Shown: positions 36,203 through 45,356, counted from the first letter of the stretch. The stretch is DNA of 64,000 nucleotides from Leifsonia virtsii (GCF_030433675.1 NZ_JAROCB010000002.1:372001-436000), one strand, 5' to 3'. The notes: generated from the sequence alone by a model not told the origin. Translations and numbers: made by a program.

Positions 36203-36729
36203 GACGGCTCCTCGACCGGCAACGCCCGGTACTCGCGTCCGGCCTCCAGGTCGCCCCGGATGCCGTCGAGGACCGCCTGCACCGAGACGCGCTTCGCCTC
36301 GGTGTCGACGATGTTCGCGGGCACGGTGACGACCAGCCCGGACTGGTAGAACGCGCGGATGCGGAAGCCGCCCGCCCACGACGACGGCGAAGCGTTGTCC
36401 GACTCGGTGCCGCCCGACAGCTCGAACCGGAGCAGGCCGGAGCGGCTCTCCACCCGGGTCACCACCTGGGCGCCCGGCGTGTTGTCGTCCACCACCTCGG
36501 CGGCGACGACGGTGTGGTCGGTGAAGATGCCGACGCGCAGCGTCACGCTGGACGGCGCCGAGGCGGTCGCCGCGCCCAGGTAGATGATCGGCTGGTCGCC
36601 GACGGCGAGCTCCAGCTGGCGCAGCAGCAGCGAGTACCAGGTGGGCTTCCGGTCGAGCAGTTCGCGCAGGCCGCGCTCCTCGTCGAGCAGCGCGCGCAGC
36701 TTCTCCTGGATCGCCGACATGTCCGCCAT
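36199..36729 (-). CDS. Protein of unknown function, coupled to VOC protein
   Basis: I do not recognise this 176-residue protein. It begins with a charged helix (IQEKLRALLDEERGLRELLDRK) and then has alternating strand-like stretches (PIIYLGAATASAPSSVTLRVGIFTDHTVVAAEV) and a terminal region with many acidic residues. No signal peptide or membrane segment is seen. AGGAGG precedes the ATG at 36729, and another ATG at 36720 is possible. It is translationally coupled to the VOC gene. Confidence 0.7.
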   Translation of the reverse strand: MADMSAIQEKLRALLDEERGLRELLDRKPTWYSLLLRQLELAVGDQPIIYLGAATASAPSSVTLRVGIFTDHTVVAAEVVDDNTPGAQVVTRVESRSGLLRFELSGGTESDNASPSSWAGGFRIRAFYQSGLVVTVPANIVDTEAKRVSVQAVLDGIRGDLEAGREYRALPVEEPS

Positions 36730-36760
36730 GGGCCCTCCTCGCTCTGCGAGAAGCATATCT

Positions 36761-36773
36761 CTAGCCTGGCTAG
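36761..36773. promoter_or_regulatory. Short perfect palindrome upstream of the unknown/VOC operon
   Basis: CTAGCCTGGCTAG has perfect 6-base arms around one base. It lies 32 bases upstream of the 36729 start and 26 bases after the DmoA-like stop. It may be an operator or a weak terminator. Confidence 0.4.
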
Positions 36774-36798
36774 AAAAGCGATGGATGAAGTGTCCCGA

Positions 36799-38175
36799 TC
36801 AGGCCGTCGTCGTCACCTTGTAGCGCGCCCCGCGGTGCGTCTCGGGCAGCCGGTCGCCGGCGCCGTGCAGCTTGTTGCGCAGCGTGCCCGGCGCGTACTC
36901 CTCCGGGTAGGCGCCGCGCTTGCGCAGCTCCGGGATGATGAACTCCACGACGTCCTCGAACGTGCCGGGGGTGATGGCGTAGGCGAGGTTGAAGCCGTCG
37001 ACGTCCGTGTCCTCCACCCACTCCTGCAGGGTGTCGGCGACCTCGGACGGCGAGCCGACGATGTACGGCCCGAGGCCGCCGATCGCGCCGTTGCGGCCGA
37101 TGTCGCGCACGGTCCACTCGCCGCCCTCGGCGTTCGGGCGCTGGAAGTTGGCCACGGCCGACTGGATGGCGTTGCTGTCGACGTTGCCGATCGGCTCGTC
37201 CAGGTCGTACTTCGACAGGTCGACGCCCATCCAGCCCGACATGAACACCAGGGCGCCCTCGTCGCTCGCGTACTGCAGGAAGTCGTCGAACTTCGCCTGC
37301 GCCTTCTCGCTCGTCTCGTCGGTGATGATCGTCAGCAGCGTGTAGATGCGCGCGGAGTAGCGGTCGCGGCCGGCCGCCTCGAGCGCATCCCGCAGCTTCG
37401 AGACGGTCGCCTTGAGGCCCTCCTTGGTCGAGGCCGCCACGAAGATCGCCTCCGCGTTCTCGGCCGCGAACGAGATGCCGCGCTTCGACGCGCCCGCCTG
37501 GTAGATCACCGGGGTGCGCTGCGGGCTGGGCTCCGAGAGGTGGATGCCGGGCACGGTGAAGTGCTTGCCCTTGTGCCCGATCTCGTGCACCTTCGCCGGG
37601 TCCGTGAACACGCCGGACTCGCGGTCGCGGACGACGGCGTCGTCCTCCCAGGAGCCCTCCCACAGCTTGTAGAGCACCTCCAGGTACTCGTCGGCGTGGT
37701 CGTAGCGGTCGTCGTGCTGCAGCTGGTCGTCGTGGCCCATGTTGCGGGCCGCCGAGGGCAGGTACCCGGTGACGACGTTCCAGCCGACGCGGCCGTTCGT
37801 CAGGTGGTCGAGCGTCGACATGCGGCGCGCGAACGGGTACGGGTGCTCGTAGGCGGTGCCGGCGGTGATGCCGAAGCCCAGGTTCTCCGTCACCAGCGCC
37901 ATCGCCGAGACCAGGAGGACGGGGTCGTTCACCGGAACCTGCGCGCCGTGCCGGATGGCGGCCTCGTTGCTCCCGCCGTACACGTCGTAGGTGCCGAGCA
38001 CGTCCGCGATGAAGATGCCGTCGAACGTGCCGCGCTCCAGCAGCTTGGCCAGCTCGGTCCAGTAGGTGAGGTCCTTGTAGCGCCACGCCTGGTCCTCGGG
38101 GTGGCGCCACATGCCGGAGGACTGGTGGGCGACGCAGTTCATGTCGAACGCGTTGAAGCGGATCTGCCGGGTCAT
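36799..38175 (-). CDS. FMN-dependent monooxygenase, dimethyl-sulfide monooxygenase (DmoA)-like
   Basis: The 458-residue protein is of the NtaA/SnaA/DszA luciferase-like class, which needs reduced FMN from a separate reductase. Its N-terminus (RIRFNAFDMNCVAHQSSG-like, then WRHPEDQAWRYKDLTYW), FIADVLGTYDVYGG, YEHPYPFARRMSTLDHLT, GRVGWNVVTGYL and YKLWEGSWEDDAV recall DmoA of Hyphomicrobium closely from memory. That enzyme oxidises dimethyl sulfide to methanethiol and formaldehyde. The family also acts on nitrilotriacetate and sulfones, so the substrate is unproven. No flavin reductase is adjacent. The start is the ATG at 38175. Confidence 0.85.
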   Translation of the reverse strand: MTRQIRFNAFDMNCVAHQSSGMWRHPEDQAWRYKDLTYWTELAKLLERGTFDGIFIADVLGTYDVYGGSNEAAIRHGAQVPVNDPVLLVSAMALVTENLGFGITAGTAYEHPYPFARRMSTLDHLTNGRVGWNVVTGYLPSAARNMGHDDQLQHDDRYDHADEYLEVLYKLWEGSWEDDAVVRDRESGVFTDPAKVHEIGHKGKHFTVPGIHLSEPSPQRTPVIYQAGASKRGISFAAENAEAIFVAASTKEGLKATVSKLRDALEAAGRDRYSARIYTLLTIITDETSEKAQAKFDDFLQYASDEGALVFMSGWMGVDLSKYDLDEPIGNVDSNAIQSAVANFQRPNAEGGEWTVRDIGRNGAIGGLGPYIVGSPSEVADTLQEWVEDTDVDGFNLAYAITPGTFEDVVEFIIPELRKRGAYPEEYAPGTLRNKLHGAGDRLPETHRGARYKVTTTA

Positions 38176-38322
38176 GGCTCCAGGATGGGCGACCCCGGCC
38201 GCCCGCGCATCCCGAGCGTCACGTTCCGTAACGACGACGCGCCGTGGCCGCTGGCGTTCGCGCCATATCCGGGCCAGCATGGGCACGCGAGCACTTCGCC
38301 ACGACCTTCCCGAGAGGATGCC

Positions 38323-38661
38323 ATGACCGACGAGTCCGACTTCGCGCCCGCCCTCCCCACCTTCGAGTCCGTCGCCGAGGAGCTGCTCCGCGACCCGGAC
38401 GACGACGTGTCGCTGACCACCACCGGCCTGCACGTGCACGACCGGCTGTTCGCGTACCCCGACACCGAGGGACTGGTCGTCGACCTGCCGGTGCAGCGCG
38501 CCGACGATCTGGTCGGCCGCGAGGTCGCGGAGCCGGTGCGCGCCGGTCGCGCGGAGCCGCGCGGAGCGTGGGTCCGGATCGGCGACCCCGAGGACTGGCC
38601 GGAGCTCGCGAGCGAGGCCCACCAGTTCGTGGGCGAGCCCGCGGTCGGCCGGGAGTCGTAG
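38323..38661 (+). CDS. TfoX N-terminal-like small protein
   Basis: The 112-residue protein has a pattern resembling TfoX/Sxy N-terminal or YjbR-like domains: FESVAEELLRDPDDDVS, HDRLFAYPDTEGLVVDLPVQRADDLV and a terminal GAWVRIGDPEDWPELASEAHQFV. These proteins are small and of unclear function outside competence regulation in Gammaproteobacteria. The expected MFG-type segment is replaced by SLTTTGLHV. The ATG at 38323 follows GAGAGGATGCC. It is divergent from the DmoA-like gene across 147 bases. Confidence 0.65.
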   Translation: MTDESDFAPALPTFESVAEELLRDPDDDVSLTTTGLHVHDRLFAYPDTEGLVVDLPVQRADDLVGREVAEPVRAGRAEPRGAWVRIGDPEDWPELASEAHQFVGEPAVGRES

Positions 38662-38664
38662 CCC

Positions 38665-39636
38665 TCAGCCGCGACGGCTGAGGTGGTCGCGGGTGAGCGC
38701 CTCCATCTCCTCGTCACTGAGCTCGTCGAGGCGCTTGCCCTCGCGGCGGTCCAGGCGCATCCAGCGGACGAAGAGCAGGACCAGCACAGGGACGTCGGCC
38801 ACCTCGGCGATGAACCACAGCAGGTCTCCCGAGAGGTGCTGGTCGTGCAGCGGCGTCGGAAACCACAGCGGCAGGCGGCCGACGATCGCGGGTGCGTGGT
38901 CGAGGATGCCGTCGTTGAGGCGGAGCAGGAGGCCCGGGATCGCGTCGAGCACCAGCTCGACGAACGCGAGCAGGAATTCGACCGTCACGAAGAACCCCGT
39001 GCGGATCACCGAGTGCGCGGCGATCGGCAGCACGAGCACCAGGCCCGCGAGCGGCGTCAGCACGGAGATCGTCCACTCCGACCACGGCGAGTCGCGCAGC
39101 ACGGCGGCGACCGGCGTCAGGAAGACGAGAAAGACGGCGCACGCGATCAGCGGCGCCGCCATGGCGTTGCCGAGCGCTCGCGCCGGCCAGGAGCGCATCG
39201 CGCGGTCCGTCCTCGCTCGCCCGCGGGGCCCGAGCGCCACCCGCGCGAGGGCGACCGGCCGTCCGAGCGCCAGCAGCGCGGGGACGACGAACAGCAGCAG
39301 GGCGATGCGGGTGGTGAACGCCCAGCGGAGGTCGGTGCTCTCCGCGCCGAGGAAGCCGAACGAGACGACGGCGTAGGAGCCGAGCCCGAGCAGGAGGAAA
39401 GCGGCCGTGAACCGTTGCGGCCAGCGGTGACCGCGTCGGCGCAGCCGGAGCACGCCGCCGACGTAGAACAGCCCGGCGACCAGCAGCAGGGCGGCGGCGG
39501 CCGGGTCGAAGGACCAGGTGGTGAGGAGGACGGAGAGGGGCGGCGTGGTCGGCTCCAGGGTCGAGGGGGTCGCCGCCAATTCTGGTCCGGATCGGCCAAC
39601 GCCCGCGCCCGGATCGGGCGACGCTGAGAGCACCAT
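38665..39636 (-). CDS. Cytochrome c oxidase assembly protein, CtaG family
   Basis: The 323-residue protein is an integral membrane member of the caa3 CtaG family, needed for copper-dependent assembly of cytochrome c oxidase in Bacillus-type systems. About seven hydrophobic segments are visible. Conserved-looking parts are WSFDPAAAALLLVAGLFYVGGVLRLRRRG, the FTTRIALLLFVVPALLALGRPV stretch and the terminal PTPLHDQHLSGDLLWFIAEVADVPVLVLLFVRWMR. The start is uncertain; the ATG at 39636 is used, with no clear ribosome binding site. It is divergent from an NlpC/P60 gene. Confidence 0.83.
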   Translation of the reverse strand: MVLSASPDPGAGVGRSGPELAATPSTLEPTTPPLSVLLTTWSFDPAAAALLLVAGLFYVGGVLRLRRRGHRWPQRFTAAFLLLGLGSYAVVSFGFLGAESTDLRWAFTTRIALLLFVVPALLALGRPVALARVALGPRGRARTDRAMRSWPARALGNAMAAPLIACAVFLVFLTPVAAVLRDSPWSEWTISVLTPLAGLVLVLPIAAHSVIRTGFFVTVEFLLAFVELVLDAIPGLLLRLNDGILDHAPAIVGRLPLWFPTPLHDQHLSGDLLWFIAEVADVPVLVLLFVRWMRLDRREGKRLDELSDEEMEALTRDHLSRRG

Positions 39637-39746
39637 CAGGCGGATCCAGCGGACTCGCCGGTTCCAGGGCGGCCCGCTCCGTAGGCTCGACGACGGCCGT
39701 GCGGACCGCGCGCGGTGGGGTGCCGCTCTCGAGCCACGAGGACACG

Positions 39747-40511
39747 ATGTCGGAGGGAGAACGACGGCAGGCGCTCGCGCGCGAACGGGCCGCGGCGACC
39801 GCGGTCGCCGCGAGAAGAGGACGTCGACGCGCGACGGCTGCCCCGCAGCCAATCCGCCCGGCGAAGCGCTCGCGCCGGCGGACCGCCGCCCTCGCCGCCT
39901 CCGGCTCCGCCGTCGCCCTGGTCGCCTGCCTCGCGATGGCGCCTCCGGCCACGGCCGACCCGATCGAGACGATCGATGCGGCGGCGTCCGGCCGGGTGAC
40001 CGCGCAGCACCTGACCGTCTCAGCCGTCGTCGCCTCGGCCGGACTGGACCGCGACGACCCCGTCGCCTCCGCCGTCGCGGGCATCATCGCGGGCCACGGC
40101 GGCGCCGCGGGCGAACGCGCCGCCGATGCGATCGTGAACGCGCTCGCCGCGGGCGGCACGCGCGAGAAGATCGTCGCGACCGCCCTGACCTACCTCGGCG
40201 ACCCCTACGTGCTCGACGGCGCCGACCACTCCGGCATCGACTGCTCAGGACTGGTGATGCAGGCCTATGCCGCGGTCGGCATCCGGCTCGGCCACCTCGT
40301 CCACCTGCAGGACGACGCCGGCACCCGCATCGACGAGGCCCACGCGCGCCCGGGTGACCTCGTGGTCTTCGACGACGACGAGCACATCGCCCTGTACCTG
40401 GGCGGCGGCATGCTCGTGCAGGCGCCGGAGGTCGGCCGCCCGGTAGAGGTCACGACCGTGTGGAGCGGCGTCCCGCACCACTTCACGACCCTGCTGGGGG
40501 CGACCCAGTAA
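39747..40511 (+). CDS. NlpC/P60 family cell-wall hydrolase
   Basis: The 254-residue protein cuts peptidoglycan stem peptides. A basic N-terminus (RRGRRRATAAPQPIRPAKRSRRR) leads to one signal or anchor segment (TAALAASGSAVALVACLAMAPPATAD). The C-terminal NlpC/P60 domain has Cys166 in GIDCSGLV and His213 in DEHIALYLG. GAGG precedes the ATG at 39747. A possible -10 box TAGGCT (39682-39687) lies upstream. The divergent neighbour is CtaG; the next gene on this strand is an S1/P1-nuclease-like protein. Confidence 0.88.
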   Translation: MSEGERRQALARERAAATAVAARRGRRRATAAPQPIRPAKRSRRRTAALAASGSAVALVACLAMAPPATADPIETIDAAASGRVTAQHLTVSAVVASAGLDRDDPVASAVAGIIAGHGGAAGERAADAIVNALAAGGTREKIVATALTYLGDPYVLDGADHSGIDCSGLVMQAYAAVGIRLGHLVHLQDDAGTRIDEAHARPGDLVVFDDDEHIALYLGGGMLVQAPEVGRPVEVTTVWSGVPHHFTTLLGATQ

Positions 40512-40560
40512 GGGGAACACTGTTCGCGGTCGAGCCCTCGTCCGTGTCGCGCCGGGCCGC

Positions 40561-40566
40561 TACCAT
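40561..40566 (+). promoter_or_regulatory. -10 element for leaderless S1/P1-like gene
   Basis: TACCAT ends 6 bases before the ATG at 40573, and no ribosome binding site is present. Confidence 0.5.
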
Positions 40567-40572
40567 TCCGGC

Positions 40573-41679
40573 ATGGTGCGAACGCCGCTCGTCGTCCAGG
40601 GCTCGGCCGGGGTCCAGCCGCTGTGGGGGAAGGCCGGGCACTACACGATCGCCTCCCTCGCCTGCGCCCACGTCGCACCGCCCGGGCTCGCCCGGCTCCT
40701 AGCGGCCAACGCGGACCGGATCAGCCTGCGATTGGACGGCGCCGAGGCGACGGCCGCGCCGAACGTGCTCGAGGCGAACCGCGACCTGGGGTTCGTCCCG
40801 CTCGCCGACGTGCCCGACCTGGTCTGGAAGAACCTCCCCAGCGCCGTGAAGGGCGGCCGCGACACCGCGTTCCGGAGCGGGCCCGAGCACCCCAACCACT
40901 ACGCCGACATCGACGAGCCGCTCGACGGCGTCACCCTGCGCGAGCGTTGCATCCAGGATGCGACGAACGTCGCGGTGCCCGTCTGGCAGGACTACTACAC
41001 GCGGCTCGGGCACAGCCGGCCGGACGAGCGCGGGCTGCTGCCGTTCCGCGTGCAGCAGTTCTTCTCCGAGCTCGTGGATGCAGTCCGCGCCCACGACATC
41101 GCCCGCTTCGTGGCGGCCGCCGGGCTCGTGGCGCACTACGTGGGGGACGCGTGCCAGCCCCTCCACGGCTCGTACCTCTCCGACGGGATGCCGGATCGGA
41201 CGGGCGCGGGCGTCCACTCCGCCTACGAGACGACCATGGTGGACCGGCACGTGACCCAGCTCGCCTCCGGGGCGGAGCAGGCGGTGAAGGCGGCCCCGTC
41301 GCCCTCGCCGGTGACCTCGGCCCACGGAGCCGCGGTCGCCGTCGTGCAGCTGATGGACCGCTCAGCGCGCTCGGTCGCCCCGCTCGCCCTGGTGCAGGCG
41401 TACGCCGCGGTCGCGGCCAAGCCCGGCGACGCGACGGTGGCCGTGACCGACGCGCTGTGGGACCGATTCGGCACGGCCACCATCGGCCTCTTCGCCGACG
41501 GCGCGGTGACGCTGGCCGGGCTCTGGGGGAGCGCCTGGGAGCTCGCCGGCGGCGAGACCGCCTTCCCCGCGGACGCACTGTCGGCGGTCGAACCCGCCGC
41601 CCTTCAGCGCCTGTACGAGGACCCGGCGTTCGTGCCGTCGCTGGTGCTCGACGAGATCGCGCCCGTGCTGACGGCGTGA
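40573..41679 (+). CDS. S1/P1 nuclease-like protein without signal peptide
   Basis: The 368-residue protein has the zinc-site pattern of S1/P1 nucleases and phospholipase C: W18 and H23 in LWGKAGHYTIASLA, EHPNHYADIDEP, and HYVGDACQPLHGSY, with a later Asp/His region. In known enzymes the Trp is the mature N-terminus after signal cleavage and its amino group binds zinc. Here it is residue 18 of a chain without a signal peptide, so either N-terminal processing occurs or the zinc site differs. The leaderless promoter fixes the ATG at 40573. A nuclease or phospholipase activity is possible but unproven. Confidence 0.75.
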   Translation: MVRTPLVVQGSAGVQPLWGKAGHYTIASLACAHVAPPGLARLLAANADRISLRLDGAEATAAPNVLEANRDLGFVPLADVPDLVWKNLPSAVKGGRDTAFRSGPEHPNHYADIDEPLDGVTLRERCIQDATNVAVPVWQDYYTRLGHSRPDERGLLPFRVQQFFSELVDAVRAHDIARFVAAAGLVAHYVGDACQPLHGSYLSDGMPDRTGAGVHSAYETTMVDRHVTQLASGAEQAVKAAPSPSPVTSAHGAAVAVVQLMDRSARSVAPLALVQAYAAVAAKPGDATVAVTDALWDRFGTATIGLFADGAVTLAGLWGSAWELAGGETAFPADALSAVEPAALQRLYEDPAFVPSLVLDEIAPVLTA

Positions 41680-41686
41680 CGGCCGG

Positions 41687-42097
41687 TCAGCGCGCGAGCG
41701 GTGGCCGCTGAACTCCCGGGGCGACCGCCTCGGCCGGATCGGCTCCGATTGCGACGATGCGGTTCGCAGCATCCACGTGCACGACCCGCGGGACGAAGGT
41801 GCGCGCCTCTGCGTCCTCGAGCTGGGCGTAGGCGATCACGATGACGGTGTCGCCGACCTCCACCAGGTGGGCCGCCGCGCCGTTCACGCCGATGACGCCG
41901 CTGCCGCGCTCGCCGGGGATCAGATAGGTCTCGAGGCGCGAGCCGTTGCTGACGTCCACGACGGACACCTGCTCGCCGGGGAGCAGGTCGGCGGCCTCCA
42001 TCAGCTCCTCGTCGACGGTGAGGGAGCCGACGTAGTGCAGGTCGGCGTGGGTGACGGTGGCGCGGTGGATCTTCGCGGAGAACATGGTGCGGAGCAC
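41687..42097 (-). CDS. panD: Aspartate 1-decarboxylase
   Basis: The enzyme makes beta-alanine from aspartate for pantothenate synthesis. It is a pyruvoyl enzyme made as a proenzyme cut between Gly24 and Ser25, visible in [13 protein letters not shown]. Other conserved parts are [33 protein letters not shown] and [12 protein letters not shown]. The 136-residue length is normal. The start is GTG at 42097 to give MLRTM. It stands alone, without panB or panC. It is convergent with the S1/P1-like gene, 7 bases apart. Confidence 0.93.
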   Translation of the reverse strand: MLRTMFSAKIHRATVTHADLHYVGSLTVDEELMEAADLLPGEQVSVVDVSNGSRLETYLIPGERGSGVIGVNGAAAHLVEVGDTVIVIAYAQLEDAEARTFVPRVVHVDAANRIVAIGADPAEAVAPGVQRPPLAR

Positions 42098-42146
42098 GTG
42101 CTCTATCCAACCACTCCCGGCCCGTCGTAGCGGAAGCCGCCTCGGC

Positions 42147-43058
42147 TCAGAGGGCCTCCGGGTCGAGGTTGAGGACGGCGTCCTCGTACAGGTTGCCGTC
42201 GGCGTCGAACGCGCCGCTGCCGGGGTTCAGCCACTTCAGGTCCTGGAGCGTGATCCCGAACCGGTCCGCGACCTCTGCCGGGAGGTCGCCGTGACCCACC
42301 CGGTAGCTCTTCGGGGCTCCGGAGGCGGTGGTCGCGGTGATGTCGCCGCCGGCGAGGGGCCGGGCTCCGCCGTCGACGGGGTGCACGTTCGTCTGCCGGG
42401 CGGGCACGGACCAGTGGACGGTGGTGACGGCCAGCACCTTGTCAGGCCCGAGCTCGACCGGCACGCTGTCGGCGTCGGCCGCAGCGACGGACGAGTACGT
42501 GACGAGGGCCACCAGGGAGGAGGGCGCCGTCCCGATGTTCGCGGACGACGGCGCAGCCACGGTCGAGGTGGGGCCGCCGAGCACGTGGTCGCCCACCCCG
42601 TGGTAGGTGACTCCGTCGCCGACCCGCGGCGGGGTGTCGAGCAGGGTCACCGAGATCGGGATGGGCGCGGTGTCGGTGAAGTTCGAGTACTGGGCGGAGT
42701 AGGTGTCGTCGCCGTCGGACACCATCCGGTAGTGGAAGTGGATGCTGCCCTTCGGGGAGGCGACGTCGCCCTGCGCGACGACGGTCCCGGCGGGAACCGG
42801 GGTGATGAACGGCGCGGGGGCCGGTGGTGCGCTCGGCGCGGCGGGCGCCGGCGACCCCGACGACGGGAGGGGCTGCGCCGGGCTCGGCGGGGGAGAGGAG
42901 GCGGGCGCGGTCGGCGTCGCCCGGGCGGTCTGCGTTGCGGGCGTATGCGGGCGGGTGTGGCCCAGCGCCTTCGCGGCCGTCGGCGCGCACCCCGAGAGGG
43001 CGACGAGGGCGACGGCCGCCGCCGCCACGATCACCGTCGAACGCCCCCCGGCCCTCAC
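42147..43058 (-). CDS. Lipoprotein with LysM-like C-terminus, function unknown
   Basis: The 303-residue protein has a signal peptide ending LSGC (Cys24 from the GTG at 43058), a long Pro/Ala/Ser-rich linker (about residues 30-85), a middle beta-rich region, and a C-terminal segment ([29 protein letters not shown]) that looks like a LysM domain, a cell-wall binding module. The start is uncertain: a TTG at 43085 is in frame. The middle part matches no family I can name. A cell-surface role is likely. Confidence 0.7.
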   Translation of the reverse strand: MRAGGRSTVIVAAAAVALVALSGCAPTAAKALGHTRPHTPATQTARATPTAPASSPPPSPAQPLPSSGSPAPAAPSAPPAPAPFITPVPAGTVVAQGDVASPKGSIHFHYRMVSDGDDTYSAQYSNFTDTAPIPISVTLLDTPPRVGDGVTYHGVGDHVLGGPTSTVAAPSSANIGTAPSSLVALVTYSSVAAADADSVPVELGPDKVLAVTTVHWSVPARQTNVHPVDGGARPLAGGDITATTASGAPKSYRVGHGDLPAEVADRFGITLQDLKWLNPGSGAFDADGNLYEDAVLNLDPEAL

Positions 43059-43161
43059 GGGCTCACTTTCGTTGACACGGGTCAATCATGCGGTCGCGGA
43101 GCGAAGAAGACCAAGAGGTATCCTCTGTGACTTCTGACACGATTCCCGCGCCGGGTGCGCC

Positions 43162-44349
43162 TCAGTGCTTGCAGTCTCCCGAGCCCGAGTCGGAGTAGTC
43201 CAGCGCCGACGCCCCGAGCCCCGGTCCCTGCAGTGCCGGCGTGTACGAGTACGTGTAGCCGTGCTGACCGAGGGTCAGCTTCAGCGTGCCGAAGCCCTGG
43301 TCGTAGCCCGTCACGACGTTCGGGTTGGCGTAGCTGCCGTCGCTGTTCTTCGCGAGCGAGTCGAGGGCCTCGCCGCCGGTGCCGACGATGAACTCCGGGA
43401 TGCCGTGCTTCGGGTCGGAGGCGCCGGTCGGGTCCATCGGCTTCATCCGGGCGTATGCGTGCTCGTGCCCGTTGAGGACGAGGGTGGCGTGGTCGGCGTA
43501 GAGCAGCTTCCACCAGGCGTCCGCGACCTGTCCCTCCTGGCCGCCGGCGCCGGCCGCGGAGGCCGGGACCGTGGCTGTGGATGCGGTGGTCGCGCTGAAG
43601 GTCGGCTGGTGCCAGTAGGCGATGGTGCACTGCTGCTGGTTCTGCTGCAGGTCCTTCGCGAGCCAGCGGGTCTCCTGCGCGAGCAGGCCGCCGTCGGTGG
43701 TCGAGCAGTCGTTGTGGAACGCGGGCGAGTTGCACTCCACGTTCAGAGAGACGATGTGCCAGCGGCCGAGGTCGTAGGAGTACCAGCCCTGGTTCGCGTC
43801 GGTGTCGTCGCCCGCCTGGCCGGCGGAGTTGGGGGTGCCGCTCTTGTCGTGGCCGTTGAAGTAGGCGAAGTAGCCGCTGCCGTTCTGGCCGGCCTCGTTG
43901 TCGCCCTTCTTCGTGTACGGGTAGTACTCGTGGTTGCCGGGGGCCGGTCGCTCCAAAAACTTCAGTCCACCCCAGGCCTGCTCGAACGACTGCTCGAAGT
44001 CGCTCAGCTTGCCCACCTGGTACTGCTCGTCGCCGAGGAGCGCGACCGCATCCGGCTTCATCGCGGTGGCCTGCTTCGCCGTCGCGAACTCGGCGTCGTA
44101 GCCGCCGAGGCTGGGGCTGCCGCACTTGAGGGAGGACGGGTTGGCCGCGTTGTCATCGTCATCCGGCTCGCACGCGATGTCGCCGACCGCGGCGAGTGTG
44201 TACGTCCTGCCGTCGTCGCCTCGCGTGGTCGACGCGTACGGCCAGCCGTTGCCGATGGCGGGCGCGGCGATGGCCGCCCCGGCCCCGAGGACGGTCGCCA
44301 CCACGGCGACGGCGCCGATCAGGCTGAGTGTGCGGGTGCGCGAGCGCAT
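43162..44349 (-). CDS. Secreted metallophosphoesterase (purple acid phosphatase-like)
   Basis: The 395-residue protein has a signal peptide (LSLIGAVAVVATVLGAGAAIAAPA) and the five calcineurin-type motifs: GDIAC, GDEQYQVG, GNHEYYPY, AYWHQPTF and NGHEHAYARM. These bind two metals for phosphate-ester hydrolysis. It probably releases phosphate outside the cell. AGGAGG precedes the ATG at 44349. No PhoB-type site is recognised upstream. The 149-base gap to the AraC stop contains a hairpin with 12-base arms. Confidence 0.88.
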   Translation of the reverse strand: MRSRTRTLSLIGAVAVVATVLGAGAAIAAPAIGNGWPYASTTRGDDGRTYTLAAVGDIACEPDDDDNAANPSSLKCGSPSLGGYDAEFATAKQATAMKPDAVALLGDEQYQVGKLSDFEQSFEQAWGGLKFLERPAPGNHEYYPYTKKGDNEAGQNGSGYFAYFNGHDKSGTPNSAGQAGDDTDANQGWYSYDLGRWHIVSLNVECNSPAFHNDCSTTDGGLLAQETRWLAKDLQQNQQQCTIAYWHQPTFSATTASTATVPASAAGAGGQEGQVADAWWKLLYADHATLVLNGHEHAYARMKPMDPTGASDPKHGIPEFIVGTGGEALDSLAKNSDGSYANPNVVTGYDQGFGTLKLTLGQHGYTYSYTPALQGPGLGASALDYSDSGSGDCKH

Positions 44350-44425
44350 GGGGAACCTCCTGAGTGCGGCCGGAACGGGCGGTGTTCAGAGGCAGCATCG
44401 GAGCGGTCGGTCACATCCCGATGAA

Positions 44426-44504
44426 CGCTGAGCGACCGGCGAGTGAACCGGGTCTGCGGGTTCTCGAAGGTGGGTTCGTACGCGTCGACGGCGGTCGCTC
44501 AGCG
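44426..44504. repeat. Nested inverted repeat overlapping the 3' end of the AraC-type gene
   Basis: CGCTGAGCGACC (44426-44437) and GGTCGCTCAGCG (44493-44504) are perfect 12-base arms. An inner pair, around GAACCGGGTCTGCGGGTTC, forms a second stem. The right arm overlaps the stop codon of the AraC-type gene. A terminator role is likely. Confidence 0.6.
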
Positions 44505-45356
44505 GGAATCGCCGGAACGGTCGTACTCGTTCCGCCAGGCGCCGGGTCGCAGTCCCGTCGCGTGCCGGAAGAAGACCGAGAAGCTCGACGCGTCGAGGAA
44601 GCCCAATGCCGCCGCACAGCCTGTGGCGCTCGACCGGTCGTGGACGAGCAAGCGCTTCGCCTCCAGCACCAGCCTGTCCACGATGTAGGCCTTGGCGGAG
44701 CGACCGGTGGCGCGCCGGACGGCACGCGCCAGGGTGCGCGGCGAGTAGCCGAGATCGTTCGCATAGAAGGCTGCGTCGTGTCGCTCCCGGAAGTGGGCTT
44801 CGACTCGGGACCGGAAGAGCGCGAACAGCGGGTCCAGCAGCTCCGTGTCGCTGTGAGGGGGCCGCAGCCGGGCGATGAGCGCAGAGAGCAGGATCGCGGG
44901 AATCTCCGGCGAACCGCCGGCGGCACCGTCGACGGTCTCCAGCACGAGGTGCCGGCAGGCCGCGTCGATGTAGGGGCGGTCCTCCTCCGGCAGCCTCCAG
45001 GTCGGCCGCACGTCGGGCGACGCGACGAGCTCGCGCGTCCCGGGTGTGACCGGGGCTGTCGGGACGAAGACGACGAGGTGACCGGTGAGCTCCGAGACGT
45101 CGTCCCAGCGGTGCACCGAACCGGGCGCGATCCAGGCCGCGTGCCCGGCTTCGAGCCGATGGCGCTGGAAGTCCACGGTGAGCGACCCCCGCCCGGAGTC
45201 GACGAGTGCGACGACGTGGAAGTCGGCTCGCTGTGTGCCGCCGGTGTTCACGGCGCGGAGTCTCTCGAACGTCATGGTTTCGACCGACGACTGACGGCGG
45301 CCCGGAGGCTGGTAGGTCATCTGCGCGATCTCGGGCATATGTCCATTTTTGACCAT
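44499..45356 (-). CDS. AraC family transcriptional regulator
   Basis: The 285-residue protein has an N-terminal cupin-like sensor (ADFHVVALVDSGRGSLTVDFQRHRLEAGHAAWIAPGSVHRW) and a C-terminal AraC helix-turn-helix (FYANDLGYSPRTLARAVRRATGRSAKAYI, then ASSFSVFFRHATGLRPGAWRNEY). AraC proteins usually activate catabolic genes. It is divergent from an alpha/beta hydrolase gene 86 bases away, its likely target. The start is uncertain: ATG at 45356 or 45338. Confidence 0.87.
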   Translation of the reverse strand: MVKNGHMPEIAQMTYQPPGRRQSSVETMTFERLRAVNTGGTQRADFHVVALVDSGRGSLTVDFQRHRLEAGHAAWIAPGSVHRWDDVSELTGHLVVFVPTAPVTPGTRELVASPDVRPTWRLPEEDRPYIDAACRHLVLETVDGAAGGSPEIPAILLSALIARLRPPHSDTELLDPLFALFRSRVEAHFRERHDAAFYANDLGYSPRTLARAVRRATGRSAKAYIVDRLVLEAKRLLVHDRSSATGCAAALGFLDASSFSVFFRHATGLRPGAWRNEYDRSGDSR

